Shown piece after piece: positions 25,973 to 35,687 of a DNA stretch of 64,000 nt (position 1 is its first letter; every line of letters begins with the position of its first letter). The notes below the pieces were generated by a model. It was not told the origin of the DNA. It worked only from the letters and a program-made list of their open reading frames with translations, and made no database searches. A program made the translations under genes and the position numbers. This DNA comes from Halobacterium sp. R2-5 (GTDB lineage Archaea > Halobacteriota > Halobacteria > Halobacteriales > Halobacteriaceae), in assembly GCF_011734195.1 (NCBI RefSeq), contig NZ_JAANTH010000001.1, forward strand, positions 992,001-1,056,000, given 5' to 3'.

Positions 25973-27988
25973 TCACGCGAAGGAGAACGCTATCAGCGCG
26001 ACGGTCGGCAGTATCACCGCGAACTTCACGCCCGAGAGCAGGTCCGCGTCCCGGATGTAGCCCGCGACGAACCCGGAGATGATGCCCTGCATCGTGACCG
26101 CGTGGAAGAACATCATCCCCAGCTTCTCGGTGTCGATGTTCCCGCCGAAGCTCACCTGGTTGCTCGCGCCCTCCGCGGCGCCCGCCGTCGACGTCTCCAG
26201 TCCGCTCATCGTGCCGAGGAACTTCACCTGCAGGATGACCATCACGGCCAGCAGCGTGAGGTACGTCATCACGATGATGACGACCTGCATGCGGGCCCGC
26301 GACCGCCGCTCGCGCTCGATGTCGTCCTGGTTCTCGCTGGCCTGCGCGGCCGTCGACAGCACCGCCGTGATCTGGCTGGAGGCCTCCTGAGCCTTCGAGA
26401 TGAGCTTCACGGTGCGGGCGAGCCGCGGGATGTGGTACTTGTTGTTGAACTCGACGAGCGCGCGCTTCAGGCTCGTGCCGTAGTTGACCTTCGCGTACAT
26501 CACCTCGAACTCGTGGCCGAGCTTCCCGCTCGTGGTGTCCGAGACGGCGCCGATGGACTCCAGAATCGTCATCCCGGTGTCGTTCGCGGAGGAGAGCTTC
26601 CGGAGGTTGTCCGAGAGCTTGTTCGTGATGCGGCGCCGCGAGCGCACGTTCCACTCGCGGAACACCGCCAGCGGGATGCCGATCAGGTACAGCGGCAGGT
26701 AGACGTAGAGGAACGTCCCCCAGATCGGCGCCTCGACCATCCCGTCGAGGCTGGTCGGCGCGACCCCCGCGAGCACCGTGTTCGTGAGCAGTACGACCGT
26801 CACGGGGACGGTGAACGCGAGCGTGAACAGGGGGTTGTTCCGGAAGAAGCGCGCGGGGTGGCGCATCAGCTGTTTCGTCTCGTAGGTGCCCTCGCGGCGC
26901 TTCACGCGGTCGAAGACCGAGTACTCGCCGACGAAGCGCTCGACCAGCCCGAGGCTGAGCAGGCCGGGCTCGCGGCGGCCGTCGTCGCCGTCGTCGAACT
27001 CCAGGTAGCCGTCCCCGATCTCGTCCTGTTTGACCGTGGAGACGAGCACGAGGAACCCCAGCCCGACGATCGGCGTGAGCACGTAGACGGTGGCGTACAG
27101 CAGCCGCATCTGGGCCTGCCCGAGCATGCTCATGATGACGAGGATGATGATGAGCAACAGCGGGAACAGGGACAGCGTCATGTACATCTCGCCGAACAGC
27201 TCCAGCGTGTCGAGCGTGAGCTCCTGTTGCTGTTTGGCGGTGCGCATGTGCTTGTCCTTCTTGTCCGAGAGGAACTCCGTCATGTCACCGCCGGAGTTGA
27301 TGATGGAGAGCATGTCCGTCAGAAACTGGCTGAGCTCGTCGCTCGGCGTCTCCATCGAGCGATTCCGCACCGCCGTCCGGTAGTCCGTGTCGAAGTACTC
27401 GGTCTCCTGGACGATGCTGCGGAACTCCATGGCGACCTCGCCGTACGTGTCGTCGGCCTTCGCCATCGCCTCCAGAATCTCCAGCTGGTTCATCCCGCCG
27501 ATGGAGAGCGCGTACATGAAGGAGACGGCGTCCGGCAGCAGCATGTTGATCTCGCGCTCCCGGCTGCTCGACCGCATGTACGGCACCGAGAGCAGCCCGC
27601 CGAACCCTGCAGCGAACCCGAGCAGGCCGAAGACGAGCCCGGTGACGACGACGAGCGCGGGAATCTTCAGCGCCTGCACGATGGCCAGGAGCGTCTCGTT
27701 CGGCACGGGGACGCCGATGAGCGTCTCCGTCTCCACGAGCCCCGTGTAGAAGAGCCCGTAGCCGAGCGCGAGCCCGAGCAGCCACAGCACGACGCCGACG
27801 GCGACGCCCACGCCGATGGCCCGCGAGACGAACAGCTCCACGGGGTCGTCCATGCGCGCTTCCGCGAGCTTCGTCTCCACGTCCGCGACGAAGTCGCTGC
27901 CGTCGCTGAACGCCCACTGGTAGACCGGGAAGAACGCGTCCGCGATCGAGTCCGCGCCCTCCCCGAACGCCTGCGACCCCGTGCTCAT
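25973..27988 (-). CDS. pilC: Type IV pilus platform protein PilC (TadC/T2SF type)
   Basis: 671-residue inner-membrane platform of an archaeal type IV pilus. Two T2SF repeats are visible, each with a cytoplasmic helical bundle followed by membrane segments; N-terminal membrane segments lie around residues 48-125 and further clusters near 280-330, 400-450 and 570-670. The start overlaps the pilB stop by four bases (ATGA). In Haloferax, PilB3-PilC3 assemble adhesion pili; orthology here is inferred from the same gene pair plus pilin-like genes downstream. Confidence 0.92.
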   Translation of the reverse strand: MSTGSQAFGEGADSIADAFFPVYQWAFSDGSDFVADVETKLAEARMDDPVELFVSRAIGVGVAVGVVLWLLGLALGYGLFYTGLVETETLIGVPVPNETLLAIVQALKIPALVVVTGLVFGLLGFAAGFGGLLSVPYMRSSSREREINMLLPDAVSFMYALSIGGMNQLEILEAMAKADDTYGEVAMEFRSIVQETEYFDTDYRTAVRNRSMETPSDELSQFLTDMLSIINSGGDMTEFLSDKKDKHMRTAKQQQELTLDTLELFGEMYMTLSLFPLLLIIILVIMSMLGQAQMRLLYATVYVLTPIVGLGFLVLVSTVKQDEIGDGYLEFDDGDDGRREPGLLSLGLVERFVGEYSVFDRVKRREGTYETKQLMRHPARFFRNNPLFTLAFTVPVTVVLLTNTVLAGVAPTSLDGMVEAPIWGTFLYVYLPLYLIGIPLAVFREWNVRSRRRITNKLSDNLRKLSSANDTGMTILESIGAVSDTTSGKLGHEFEVMYAKVNYGTSLKRALVEFNNKYHIPRLARTVKLISKAQEASSQITAVLSTAAQASENQDDIERERRSRARMQVVIIVMTYLTLLAVMVILQVKFLGTMSGLETSTAGAAEGASNQVSFGGNIDTEKLGMMFFHAVTMQGIISGFVAGYIRDADLLSGVKFAVILPTVALIAFSFA

Positions 27989-30960
27989 TCGGTTCCCTCC
28001 TCGCGCTCGCTCGCCGGCTCGCCGCCGTCCGTCGCCTCGCCGTCCGGCTCACTGTCCGTGGGCGCCGCCGGTTCGAAGCTCCCGAACCCGTCGTCGGTGT
28101 CGTCGACGCGCACGACGGCCGCGTCGAGGTCGTCGTCGGCGAACGGGTCCGGCGACGGCTCGGTGTCGGGTTCGGATGCGGGCGCGGTTTCGTCGCCGTC
28201 CGCCGACGCGCGCTCGCTGCCGGGCGCGAACTCCGCGTCGGTCACGCGCTCGATGGCGGCTTCGAGGTCGTCCGGGTCGAGGCCGCGGGCCTCCGCGACC
28301 ACGTCCTGGTCGGCGGCGTCGGGCGCCAGCGCGGACGCCAGCGAGTCCGGCACTTCGTCCTCGTACTCCGCGAGCACGCCGCCGTCTCCCCGCGCGGTCT
28401 CGAGGATGCCCTCGGCCTCTTCGAGCACGCTCTCGGAGGGGTCGGGGCGGGGGACCATCGCCTCCTTGTCCGGGTCGACGTCGATGAGCACGCTCTCCAT
28501 CCCGCGGAGGTCTTCGAGCGCGTCCTCCAGCTGGTCGTTCGCGACGAGCGTGAGGATGGTGTCGGGGTCGTTGATGTACGCCTGCGCGGTCGCCGCGACC
28601 TGGGCGTACTCGTTGAGGCCCTGCTCGATGAGGTACGCCAGCAGGACGCGGCGCTCCTGGAGCTGGCGGTCGAGCTCCTGCTGGGTCCACCCGCGGTCGA
28701 ACTTGATGTCCTCCAGCGTCGAGGAGTCCGCCGTCTGGCGGTAGGTGTCGTCCTCGGGCTCCCACTGGAACACGTCGTTGACGTTGATCTCGTCGTTCTC
28801 GGGGTCGTAGCGGTTGATCTCCGTGATGGAGCGGTTGCGCCGGACCTTCTGTCCCCTGACCCGCGTCTGGGACTGCACGGAGACGAGGTCGAGCGCCGTG
28901 AACAGCGTCTTCGAGACGTTGATGGGCTCCGTGGTGAAGCGCTTGAGGACCTCGCCGACGTTGTCCGCGTGGAAGGTGGTGTACGTGGTGTGGCCGGTGG
29001 ACATCACCTGGAAGAGCGTGCGGCCCTCCTCGCCGCGCACCTCGCCCATCACGATGTAGTCGGGGCGCTGGCGGAGCGCGGCCTCCAGCAGGTCGAACTC
29101 GTCGATGTCGCCGGTCTCGTCCTCGCCGAAGCTCGGGCGGGTGACGCTGGCGATCCAGTTGCGCTGCGGGAGCTCGACCTCGCGGGTGTCCTCGATGGAG
29201 ACGATCTTCGCGTTGCTCGGGATGAACAGCGAGACGGCGTTCAGGCTCGTGGTCTTCCCGGACGCCGTGCCGCCCGCGAACACGAGGCTCTTGTGGGACT
29301 CGATGCAGAGCCAGAGGAACGCCATCTCGTCGAGGCTGAACGTCTGCCAGTTCACGAGGTCAACGGGGGTGAACGGCACGTCCTTGAACTGGCGGATAGT
29401 GTAGTTGGTGCCGTGGTCGCTGACTTCCTGGCCGAGCGTGAGCTGGGCGCGGGAGCCGTCGCGGAGCGTGGCGTCGACCTGCGGCTGGCGCTTCGAGATG
29501 CCCTTCCCGGAGCGCTGGGCGAGCTTCACGACGAAGTCGTCGAGGCTCTCGCGGCCGTGGTAGACGTTCGTGATGAGGTTCTCGTAGTCGGTGTGGTAGA
29601 CGAACACCGGCGAGTCGTAGCCGTCGCAGGAGATGTCCTCGACGTTGATGTCGTGTTTGATGCCGTCGATGCGCTCGTAGCCGATGAAGTTCCGCTGGAG
29701 GACGTACAGCAGCGTCTCCACCTGGTACTGCGTGAGCGCGTCCGGGTCCTCCGCGAGCACCGCGGGCTCCGGGCGCGCCATGATGCCGTCGAGGTGGCCG
29801 TCGTCGCTCTCGGTTGGGAGCTCGCCGCGGCCGATAGCTGCCAACAGCTTGTCGACGAGCGACTGCTCTCGCCCGACGGGGCCGTCGTAGAGGTCGTAGC
29901 GGTCGAGCAGCTTTCGCGTCTCGCGCTCGATGACGCCGCGGCGCTCGGGGTCGTCGCCGGCCGCCGAGACGTCGTCGCTGGCGTACTTGATGGCGGTGCG
30001 GAGCTTCTCCGTGAGGAACTCCTGGAGGTCCGTCTCGATGGGGTTGCGGTACGGCTCCACGAGGTAGTACTTCTTCTCGTTCTCGCGGTCGGAGTGGAAG
30101 ATGACGACGAACGCGTACGGCTTGTTCACCCAGTAGCGCTCCACCTCTCGGAAGTGCCGTTTCTTCTCCATCGGCACGGCCTTCTCCAGGTCGTAGCGGT
30201 TCGCGATGGTCGTCTGGCCCGCTACGGTGGAGAAGAACGCGTCCTCGTCCATCTCCTCGCGGATGTCGACGGTTCGCTCGTCTTCGAGGTCGAGCATGCT
30301 GTCGGCGGCTCCGTCTTTCACGGACAGCCAGTGCTCGACGTCGTCGGGGTCGAAGCCGAGGTACTCCACGGGGTCGAACCGGACGATGTCGCCGTCGTCG
30401 TCGCGGGGCCGCGTCCAGTCGTTCTCGCCGACGTAGTAGTACTCTCGCTTGAAGTGCTCCCACATCCAGTCGTCTTTCACCACGGGCGTCGTCTCGGGGT
30501 CGGTGAACTCGTCGAAGTAGTCGTGGAAGTTGCTCGCGCGCCGCGCCGCCGTCGCGAGCACGCCGCCTTTCTCCTCGGGGTCGAAGCCGAGGTCGTCGCT
30601 CGGGTCAGCGTCCACGGCGTCCCACTTCGGCTCCGGCGGGTCCGCGCCGAGTTCGTCCCAGTCCGGGTACGGCGGCCCGACCTCCTCGTCGTCCGGCGTG
30701 TCGGTGGCCGCGAGCTCGTGCCGGACGCGCTCGCGGCGCTCGCGCACGCGGTCGGCGGCGTCGCCGTCGCCGTACTCCTCCAGATAGTCCACCCAGGAGT
30801 AGTCGCCGACCGTCGCGCCGCCGTCCGCGAGTTCGATCGCGGGCGTGAGGTGTCGCCAGTCGAAGTCGCGGCCCCGCTCGCTCAGTGTGCCCTCCGCTGG
30901 TGTGTCGTCGGTGCCGCCGCTGGCGGTCGCCCCGCCGGCCCCGGCATCGTCGCCTGCCAT
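27985..30960 (-). CDS. pilB: Type IV pilus assembly ATPase PilB
   Basis: 991-residue hexameric secretion ATPase that powers pilin assembly. After an acidic N-terminal extension of ~150 residues come a conserved N-domain, Walker A FAGGTASGKTTSLNA near residue 565, the Asp box, Walker B with DYIVMGEVRGEEG near 640, and the His-box segment STGHTTYTTFHAD. The C-terminal ~200 residues are a very acidic low-complexity tail, longer than in bacterial PilB. ATG 30960 (MAGDDAG) is chosen over an upstream ATG at 30987. First gene of the pil operon. Confidence 0.94.
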   Translation of the reverse strand: MAGDDAGAGGATASGGTDDTPAEGTLSERGRDFDWRHLTPAIELADGGATVGDYSWVDYLEEYGDGDAADRVRERRERVRHELAATDTPDDEEVGPPYPDWDELGADPPEPKWDAVDADPSDDLGFDPEEKGGVLATAARRASNFHDYFDEFTDPETTPVVKDDWMWEHFKREYYYVGENDWTRPRDDDGDIVRFDPVEYLGFDPDDVEHWLSVKDGAADSMLDLEDERTVDIREEMDEDAFFSTVAGQTTIANRYDLEKAVPMEKKRHFREVERYWVNKPYAFVVIFHSDRENEKKYYLVEPYRNPIETDLQEFLTEKLRTAIKYASDDVSAAGDDPERRGVIERETRKLLDRYDLYDGPVGREQSLVDKLLAAIGRGELPTESDDGHLDGIMARPEPAVLAEDPDALTQYQVETLLYVLQRNFIGYERIDGIKHDINVEDISCDGYDSPVFVYHTDYENLITNVYHGRESLDDFVVKLAQRSGKGISKRQPQVDATLRDGSRAQLTLGQEVSDHGTNYTIRQFKDVPFTPVDLVNWQTFSLDEMAFLWLCIESHKSLVFAGGTASGKTTSLNAVSLFIPSNAKIVSIEDTREVELPQRNWIASVTRPSFGEDETGDIDEFDLLEAALRQRPDYIVMGEVRGEEGRTLFQVMSTGHTTYTTFHADNVGEVLKRFTTEPINVSKTLFTALDLVSVQSQTRVRGQKVRRNRSITEINRYDPENDEINVNDVFQWEPEDDTYRQTADSSTLEDIKFDRGWTQQELDRQLQERRVLLAYLIEQGLNEYAQVAATAQAYINDPDTILTLVANDQLEDALEDLRGMESVLIDVDPDKEAMVPRPDPSESVLEEAEGILETARGDGGVLAEYEDEVPDSLASALAPDAADQDVVAEARGLDPDDLEAAIERVTDAEFAPGSERASADGDETAPASEPDTEPSPDPFADDDLDAAVVRVDDTDDGFGSFEPAAPTDSEPDGEATDGGEPASEREEGTE

Positions 30961-31035
30961 TGGGGGGTACTGGCCGGGCAGCCGCAAAAACCCTTGCGAC
31001 CGATTACCACGGGAGTTGACAGGAGCGCGGCCGTG

Positions 31036-31602
31036 CTACCGGTACTCGTCCACGACCGTCACTTCGCCGTCCGCGACCTCGATGTCCACGAGCGCGGTGA
31101 CGTCGTGGGGCGAGTCCGCCATCGCGCTCGCCGAGCCGACCTTCCGGATGACCACCACGACGTCCGCGATTTCCGCGCCGATGTCGTCGAGGGCGTCCGT
31201 GAGCGCGCGCAGCGTCCCGCCGGTCGACAGCAGGTCGTCCAGCACGAGCACGCGGTCGCCCTCGCTGACGTCGTTGACGTACATCTCGCTCTCCGAGTAG
31301 CCGGTCTCCTGGTGAACCTCGACCTCGCCCGGCAGCCCGTACTCGCGCTTGCGCACGACCGTCACGGGGAGGTCGGTCTGGAGGCTCACCGCCGTCGAGA
31401 TGTGGATGCCCATCGCCTCCGGCGTCACGATCTTGTCCACGTCTTCGAGGTCCGCGACGCGCGTGATGCCGACGACGACCTCCCGCAGCAGCGCGGGGTC
31501 GAGCATCGGCACGCCGTTGCTGATTGGGAGGACGACGTACTCGTAGCCGCCGTCCTTCTCGATGACGGGCGCCCGCTGGAAGGACTCGCGTAACCGCTCC
31601 AT
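31036..31602 (-). CDS. hpt: Hypoxanthine/guanine phosphoribosyltransferase
   Basis: 188-residue purine salvage enzyme converting hypoxanthine or guanine plus PRPP to IMP or GMP. The PRPP-binding loop [13 protein letters not shown] is clear in the second half, with a PPi-loop region [20 protein letters not shown] upstream. Its length matches archaeal Hpt, and the adenine-type family is less likely. It sits between pilB and the metal cluster on the same strand, 75 bases downstream of the pilB start; no functional link is evident. Confidence 0.93.
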   Translation of the reverse strand: MERLRESFQRAPVIEKDGGYEYVVLPISNGVPMLDPALLREVVVGITRVADLEDVDKIVTPEAMGIHISTAVSLQTDLPVTVVRKREYGLPGEVEVHQETGYSESEMYVNDVSEGDRVLVLDDLLSTGGTLRALTDALDDIGAEIADVVVVIRKVGSASAMADSPHDVTALVDIEVADGEVTVVDEYR

Positions 31603-31641
31603 ACCCCGGGTTCGCCCGCCGAGCCAAAAGGATAGCGGGTC

Positions 31642-32709
31642 TCAGACCGACACGTCAGAGAACTCGAAGAACGCCGTCTCGTAGCCCTCGTGGCGGGAGA
31701 CCTGCGGCGGCGTGTCGACGCTCACGGTCGCGTTCTCGACTCCCTCACCAGTGGAGACGACGGCGCCGTAGTGGTAGCCGATGTCGGCATCGAGCGTCGG
31801 TTCGAGGTCGTTATCGAAGACCCGTTCGCCGCCCGCGTCGACGGTCGCCGACAGCGAGGCGTCCGGGAGCACGAAGTCGTTGTGCGGCGTGCGCAGCGAC
31901 GCCGCGACGTACGTCTCGCCGTCGCCGGCCGCGAGGTCCCCGAACTCGCTCGTGGTCCCGACGACCAGCTCGGCGCCGCCCGTCTCGCCGCGCCCCAGCA
32001 CGGAAATCGGGAACGAGTCCTCCGGAGGCGCCTGTGACAGTCCGACGCTCTCCATTTCCATCGGCTCGACCGCGCCCTCGCTGCCCTCGCGGTCCGCGGG
32101 GATGTCCTCGAAGGAGAGCTCGTCGAGGGCGCTCCTGTCGAACGTGAACGAGAAGCCGAACTCCACGGGGTCAGTGGCGACCGACTCGCCGCTCGACCGC
32201 CGCGTCGACGACGGGACCACTCGGACCGTCACGTCGTAGTTGCCCTCGGGGCCGAGCGAGACGTTGTCGCCGTGGTGGACGCCCATCCGCTGGGAGAGCA
32301 TCTGCCACGGCGTCACCGTCGAGCGCTCGCCGTCCGGGTCGGTGTACTCGACCTCCGGGCTGGCGGTCGGGAGCGCGGTCCCCGTCTCGGCGTCCCAGAC
32401 CGAGGCCATCAGGTGGACGTCGTCCTCGCCGCGGACGTTCACGCGGTCGGTGTCCGCGTCCCGGACGAGCCAGAACCGGTGCGGGAACGTGTACGTCAGG
32501 GCGCACGCGTACCGTCCCCGGGTCTCCATTCCCGCCATCTCCATCCCCTCGACGTGCGAGGGAACGTACGCCGCGTTCGGGCGGTCGTCGGGGAGCGGCG
32601 GCTCGCGGCTCGCGCGCTCGGTTTCGAGGAAGCTCAGGCAGCCCGCGGTCGCACCGAGGCCCGCGGCCCCCGTCGCCGCGAGGAACGCGCGCCGGCTCGA
32701 CTCACGCAT
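31642..32709 (-). CDS. Tat lipoprotein, iron-transport P19/Tp34-like
   Basis: 355-residue exported lipoprotein. The Tat signal SRRAFLAATG is followed by the lipobox ATAGC (Cys near residue 24). The mature part holds Met/His-rich segments such as VEGMEMAGMETRGRY and MGVHHGDN, compatible with copper or iron binding as in periplasmic P19/Tp34 iron-transport proteins, whose beta-sandwich it may share; a second beta domain forms the C-terminal half. Its start overlaps the upstream peroxidase-like gene by eight bases, so they are an operon. Metal and substrate are inferred. Confidence 0.78.
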   Translation of the reverse strand: MRESSRRAFLAATGAAGLGATAGCLSFLETERASREPPLPDDRPNAAYVPSHVEGMEMAGMETRGRYACALTYTFPHRFWLVRDADTDRVNVRGEDDVHLMASVWDAETGTALPTASPEVEYTDPDGERSTVTPWQMLSQRMGVHHGDNVSLGPEGNYDVTVRVVPSSTRRSSGESVATDPVEFGFSFTFDRSALDELSFEDIPADREGSEGAVEPMEMESVGLSQAPPEDSFPISVLGRGETGGAELVVGTTSEFGDLAAGDGETYVAASLRTPHNDFVLPDASLSATVDAGGERVFDNDLEPTLDADIGYHYGAVVSTGEGVENATVSVDTPPQVSRHEGYETAFFEFSDVSV

Positions 32710-33973
32710 CGCTGCCCTCCGGTGTGGGGAGCGCGCGGGTCGACCGCGGCGGCAGCAGGTAGTTGCCGCGGTGCGTGACCGAGAGGTACTGCCGGATGCC
32801 GTTGTTGCGCTTGCGCCCGACCGGCGTCTCGCCGCTGACCTCGTCGCCGTTCATCGCCTCGCGGGTGCGCTCGAAGGCCGCAATCTCGCGCTGGAGCGCG
32901 AGGAAGTGGACGCCAGCGTGGCCGCCGTCCGTCGAGTCGAAGTCCCGGCGGAGGATGACCGGGCGGCCGTCCTCGCGGACGCGCTGGAGCTTCTGGGAGT
33001 GCCCGACGACGCCGCGGTCTTCGCCCGTCTCCACGGGGTCGCCGCAGTCGTCCATCCCGGGGTCGGTGCCGAGGTTCCCGCCGGTTCCCTCGACGGCGCC
33101 GCTGTCGGCGTGCGCGGGACAGAACATCTGTGCGACTCTGGACTCGCGGTCGTCCTGCTCGTACCACTGCGTGAGGTTCAGGTCGATGTGAGAGGCGTGC
33201 TGGGTGGTGCCGCCCGCGAACGGCCCGGACTGGATGGTGACGCGGTCCTCGGTCGCCTGGCTCTTCTCGAAGTCCGACTCGAAGCCCATGTAGAACGGCG
33301 CGTCCTCCGGCACCGGCTCGGAGTCAGGCACGCCGTCCGTGTCCTGATTCTCGGCGGGCAGGCCCTCGCCGACGAATCCGGAGCGGCGGTCCGCGACCGA
33401 GAACACGTCCGCGAGCGCCGCGTCGACGTCGACGCCGTTTGCGGTGTCGCGGTTCCCGCGCACCGCCTCCTCGGCTTCGAGGACGGCGCTGGCGTGGTCG
33501 CTGGCGAGGTGGAGGATGGCGTCGGGCGTGTCCAGCGCGGGATCTTCGAAGTCCGAGAGCGAGCGCGGCTCCGGCAGGTGGACGGACTCCGGGAGCTCGG
33601 AATCGAAGCGGTCGAAGTACACCGGCGAGTAGCCCAGCGTCGCGAGCACGCCGTCGTTCGAGCGCTCGTAGGCGCGTTCGAGGACGCGGAGCGCGGCCTC
33701 GACGGTCTCGCGGTCGTCCGCTGTGGGCGTGTCGTCGAGGTCGAGGTGGACGAGCGCGTGGTGGCGCGGCGGCACGACGTTGCCCGCGTCGTCCCGCGAG
33801 AGGACGTCGTTCCACGCGTGCTGGCGCTCGGGCAGCGACGACGGGTCGTCGACGCCCGACGGGACGTCGACCTCCTCGCGCTCCATGCAGGCCGCGAGCG
33901 CGCTCGCGCCGCCGATGGCGACCGCGGACTTCAGGAACGCGCGGCGGCTCACGCCGCGGGAATCGGGGAGCAT
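32702..33973 (-). CDS. Tat-exported DyP/EfeB-like peroxidase homologue
   Basis: 423 residues. Tat signal SRRAFLKSAVAIGG and a possible lipobox ALAAC. The body matches haloarchaeal proteins (DUF7405-like) placed in the dye-decolourising peroxidase superfamily, whose bacterial member EfeB takes part in iron uptake. Segments ALVHLDLDDTP, GFVGEGLPA and VHFLALQREIAAFERTR fit the ferredoxin-like DyP fold. The canonical GxxDG haem motif is not obvious, so haem binding is uncertain. Together with the P19-like lipoprotein it resembles an EfeB/EfeO-type envelope pair; inference from context. Confidence 0.75.
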   Translation of the reverse strand: MLPDSRGVSRRAFLKSAVAIGGASALAACMEREEVDVPSGVDDPSSLPERQHAWNDVLSRDDAGNVVPPRHHALVHLDLDDTPTADDRETVEAALRVLERAYERSNDGVLATLGYSPVYFDRFDSELPESVHLPEPRSLSDFEDPALDTPDAILHLASDHASAVLEAEEAVRGNRDTANGVDVDAALADVFSVADRRSGFVGEGLPAENQDTDGVPDSEPVPEDAPFYMGFESDFEKSQATEDRVTIQSGPFAGGTTQHASHIDLNLTQWYEQDDRESRVAQMFCPAHADSGAVEGTGGNLGTDPGMDDCGDPVETGEDRGVVGHSQKLQRVREDGRPVILRRDFDSTDGGHAGVHFLALQREIAAFERTREAMNGDEVSGETPVGRKRNNGIRQYLSVTHRGNYLLPPRSTRALPTPEGSDA

Positions 33974-34074
33974 GCACGGGGGTAACGGCTTCCCGCGAAA
34001 AGCCGTTCTGGTGCGGTCGTCGAATTCGACGCGCGTACCAGAACCCGCAAGCCGCTCCGCGCGAACACCCGAGT

Positions 34075-35181
34075 ATGCACCCCCTCCGCGCCGCCGGACG
34101 CACCGGCGGCTTCGCCCTCACAGCGGCCGCGTTCGTCGGCACGGGCGCGGCTCACTCCGGCACCACGCACGCCGGGACGCCGCACTGGCTACTGTTCGTG
34201 CTCGCGCTCGCCGGTCTCGGCGCCGCGGCCGTCACCGTCGCCGCCTACCGCCGCGGTAGCGTCGGCGGTACGACCGCCGCAGTCGTCGGGCTCGCCGCCG
34301 CGCTCGTCGGCGGCTTCGGGCTCGTCGGGCTCGTCGAACTGCAAGTCGTCGCCGACACCGGCCCGGAGATTCACGACGTCTACCCGACGCTGAGCTTCGC
34401 CGTCGGCGCCGCGATGGCCGTCGGCAGCCTCGTCGTCGGTCGGCTCTGGTGGCCGGACCGCCCCCGGTACGCGGGCCTCGGCCTGCTACTCGCGGCGTGG
34501 GTCGTCTACCCCGTCGCGATGCCGAACGGCGGCACTTACCACCCGCTCGGGTACGTGGTCGTCGCGGCCGTCCTCCTCGCGGTCGCGTACGTCCTCTGGC
34601 GGGACGCGTGGGGCGTCGTCCAGAGCCTGCGCCGCGACCGCCGGCCCCTCGGCGCTGGGCTCGTCGCCGGCGGGCTGTTCGCCGTGTTCTTCGCGTTCTC
34701 CGCGGGCACCATCTCGTTCAACCCCGACGCCGGTATCGGCGCGCCGACCGAGGCGACCGTGCTGTTCCTGCCGATCGCCGACCCGCTGGTGGCGTGGCCG
34801 GCAGTCGAGTTCGTCTTCCCCTCGATTCCGCTGGCGGGGTTCGTCTCCGTCGGGACGGTCGCGCTGCTGACGCTGCTCGGGAGTCTCGTCGCCGTCAACG
34901 TCGGCGTGCTCGTCCAGCAGTCCCGGGCCGACAGCGCGGCCAGCGGCAGCACGTCCGCGCTCGGGATGGCCGCGACGACCGGCGCGACCGCGTGCTGCTG
35001 CTGTGCGCCCGCGTTCTACGGCGTGCTCTCGGTCGTCTTCGGCGCCGCCGCGACGCCCGCGTACTGGGCGTTCCTCGACCCCTCCTCGCCCGTCGGCGGC
35101 GTGTTCTTCGCGGTGAGCGTGCTGCTGCTGGTCGGGAGCGTCGTGCGCGCCACGGGCGGCGGCCAGTCGATTGCGGCCTAG
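34075..35181 (+). CDS. Polytopic membrane protein with CCCC motif
   Basis: 368 residues with an N-terminal signal-like segment and about eight to nine membrane helices. The striking feature is ATTGATACCCCAPAFYG near residue 305, a run of four cysteines followed by Pro at the start of a membrane helix, a plausible metal site. His residues occur near the N-terminus (AAHSGTTHAGTPHW). ATG 34075 is the natural start. It is divergent from the DyP-like gene and converges (four-base overlap) with the regulator. I do not recognise a named family; a metal-permease role is a guess from context. Confidence 0.75.
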   Translation: MHPLRAAGRTGGFALTAAAFVGTGAAHSGTTHAGTPHWLLFVLALAGLGAAAVTVAAYRRGSVGGTTAAVVGLAAALVGGFGLVGLVELQVVADTGPEIHDVYPTLSFAVGAAMAVGSLVVGRLWWPDRPRYAGLGLLLAAWVVYPVAMPNGGTYHPLGYVVVAAVLLAVAYVLWRDAWGVVQSLRRDRRPLGAGLVAGGLFAVFFAFSAGTISFNPDAGIGAPTEATVLFLPIADPLVAWPAVEFVFPSIPLAGFVSVGTVALLTLLGSLVAVNVGVLVQQSRADSAASGSTSALGMAATTGATACCCCAPAFYGVLSVVFGAAATPAYWAFLDPSSPVGGVFFAVSVLLLVGSVVRATGGGQSIAA

Positions 35182-35687
35182 TCGAGCAGGTCGTCGAGCA
35201 GGCGCTCGAAGCGGTCGACGAACCGGTCGGCGGTCGACGGGTCGACGGCCGCGAGCAGCCGGACAGTGTCCTCGGGACGCGCGAGCGCGAGCGTGACGCG
35301 GTTGCGCTCGTCGCGGCGCTTCTCCACGACGCCGCGCTCGGTGAGCGCGTCCAGGTGGTGTTCGAGCGTCGAGCGCGCGACGCCGACGCCTTCGGCCACG
35401 TCCGCGGGGCTGGACGGTCCCTCGTCGAGGAGGTAGTAGAGCGCGTCGCGGGCGGTTTCGCGGCGCGCGAGCGCGAGGACGCCGCGCTCCCAGTCGCCGT
35501 ACTCCGGCGGGAAGTAGTGCGTGCGCCCGGAGACGCGCTCGACGGCGAGGTCGCCGGCTCGAACCAGCCGGCGGACGTGGTGCTGGACCTGCCCGGGGGC
35601 GAGGTCCGTGGTCCGGACGACCGCGTTGAAGTGGACGCCGGGGTCGTCCCGGACGCGCGCCGCGATGCGGTCCCGGGCGTCGCTCAC
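35178..35687 (-). CDS. Two-domain winged-helix regulator
   Basis: 169 residues with two winged helices: the first about 8-60 (HFNAVVRTTDLAPGQVQHHV), the second about 85-145 (SPADVAEGVGVARSTLEHHL). This tandem ArsR/MarR-like arrangement is common in haloarchaea. The gene overlaps the following DUF7471-like membrane gene upstream by four bases, so both are one transcription unit. Position next to the metal-related cluster suggests, but does not prove, that it controls it. No Cys metal-sensing motif is seen. Confidence 0.85.
   Translation of the reverse strand: MSDARDRIAARVRDDPGVHFNAVVRTTDLAPGQVQHHVRRLVRAGDLAVERVSGRTHYFPPEYGDWERGVLALARRETARDALYYLLDEGPSSPADVAEGVGVARSTLEHHLDALTERGVVEKRRDERNRVTLALARPEDTVRLLAAVDPSTADRFVDRFERLLDDLLD

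Noticed and set aside
28969-31593. Long open frame on the plus strand opposite pilB (and hpt)
   Set aside because: It is antisense to genes with clear motifs, is composed of low-complexity Val/Leu/Arg/Asp sequence typical of reversed GC-rich codons, and has no recognisable domain.
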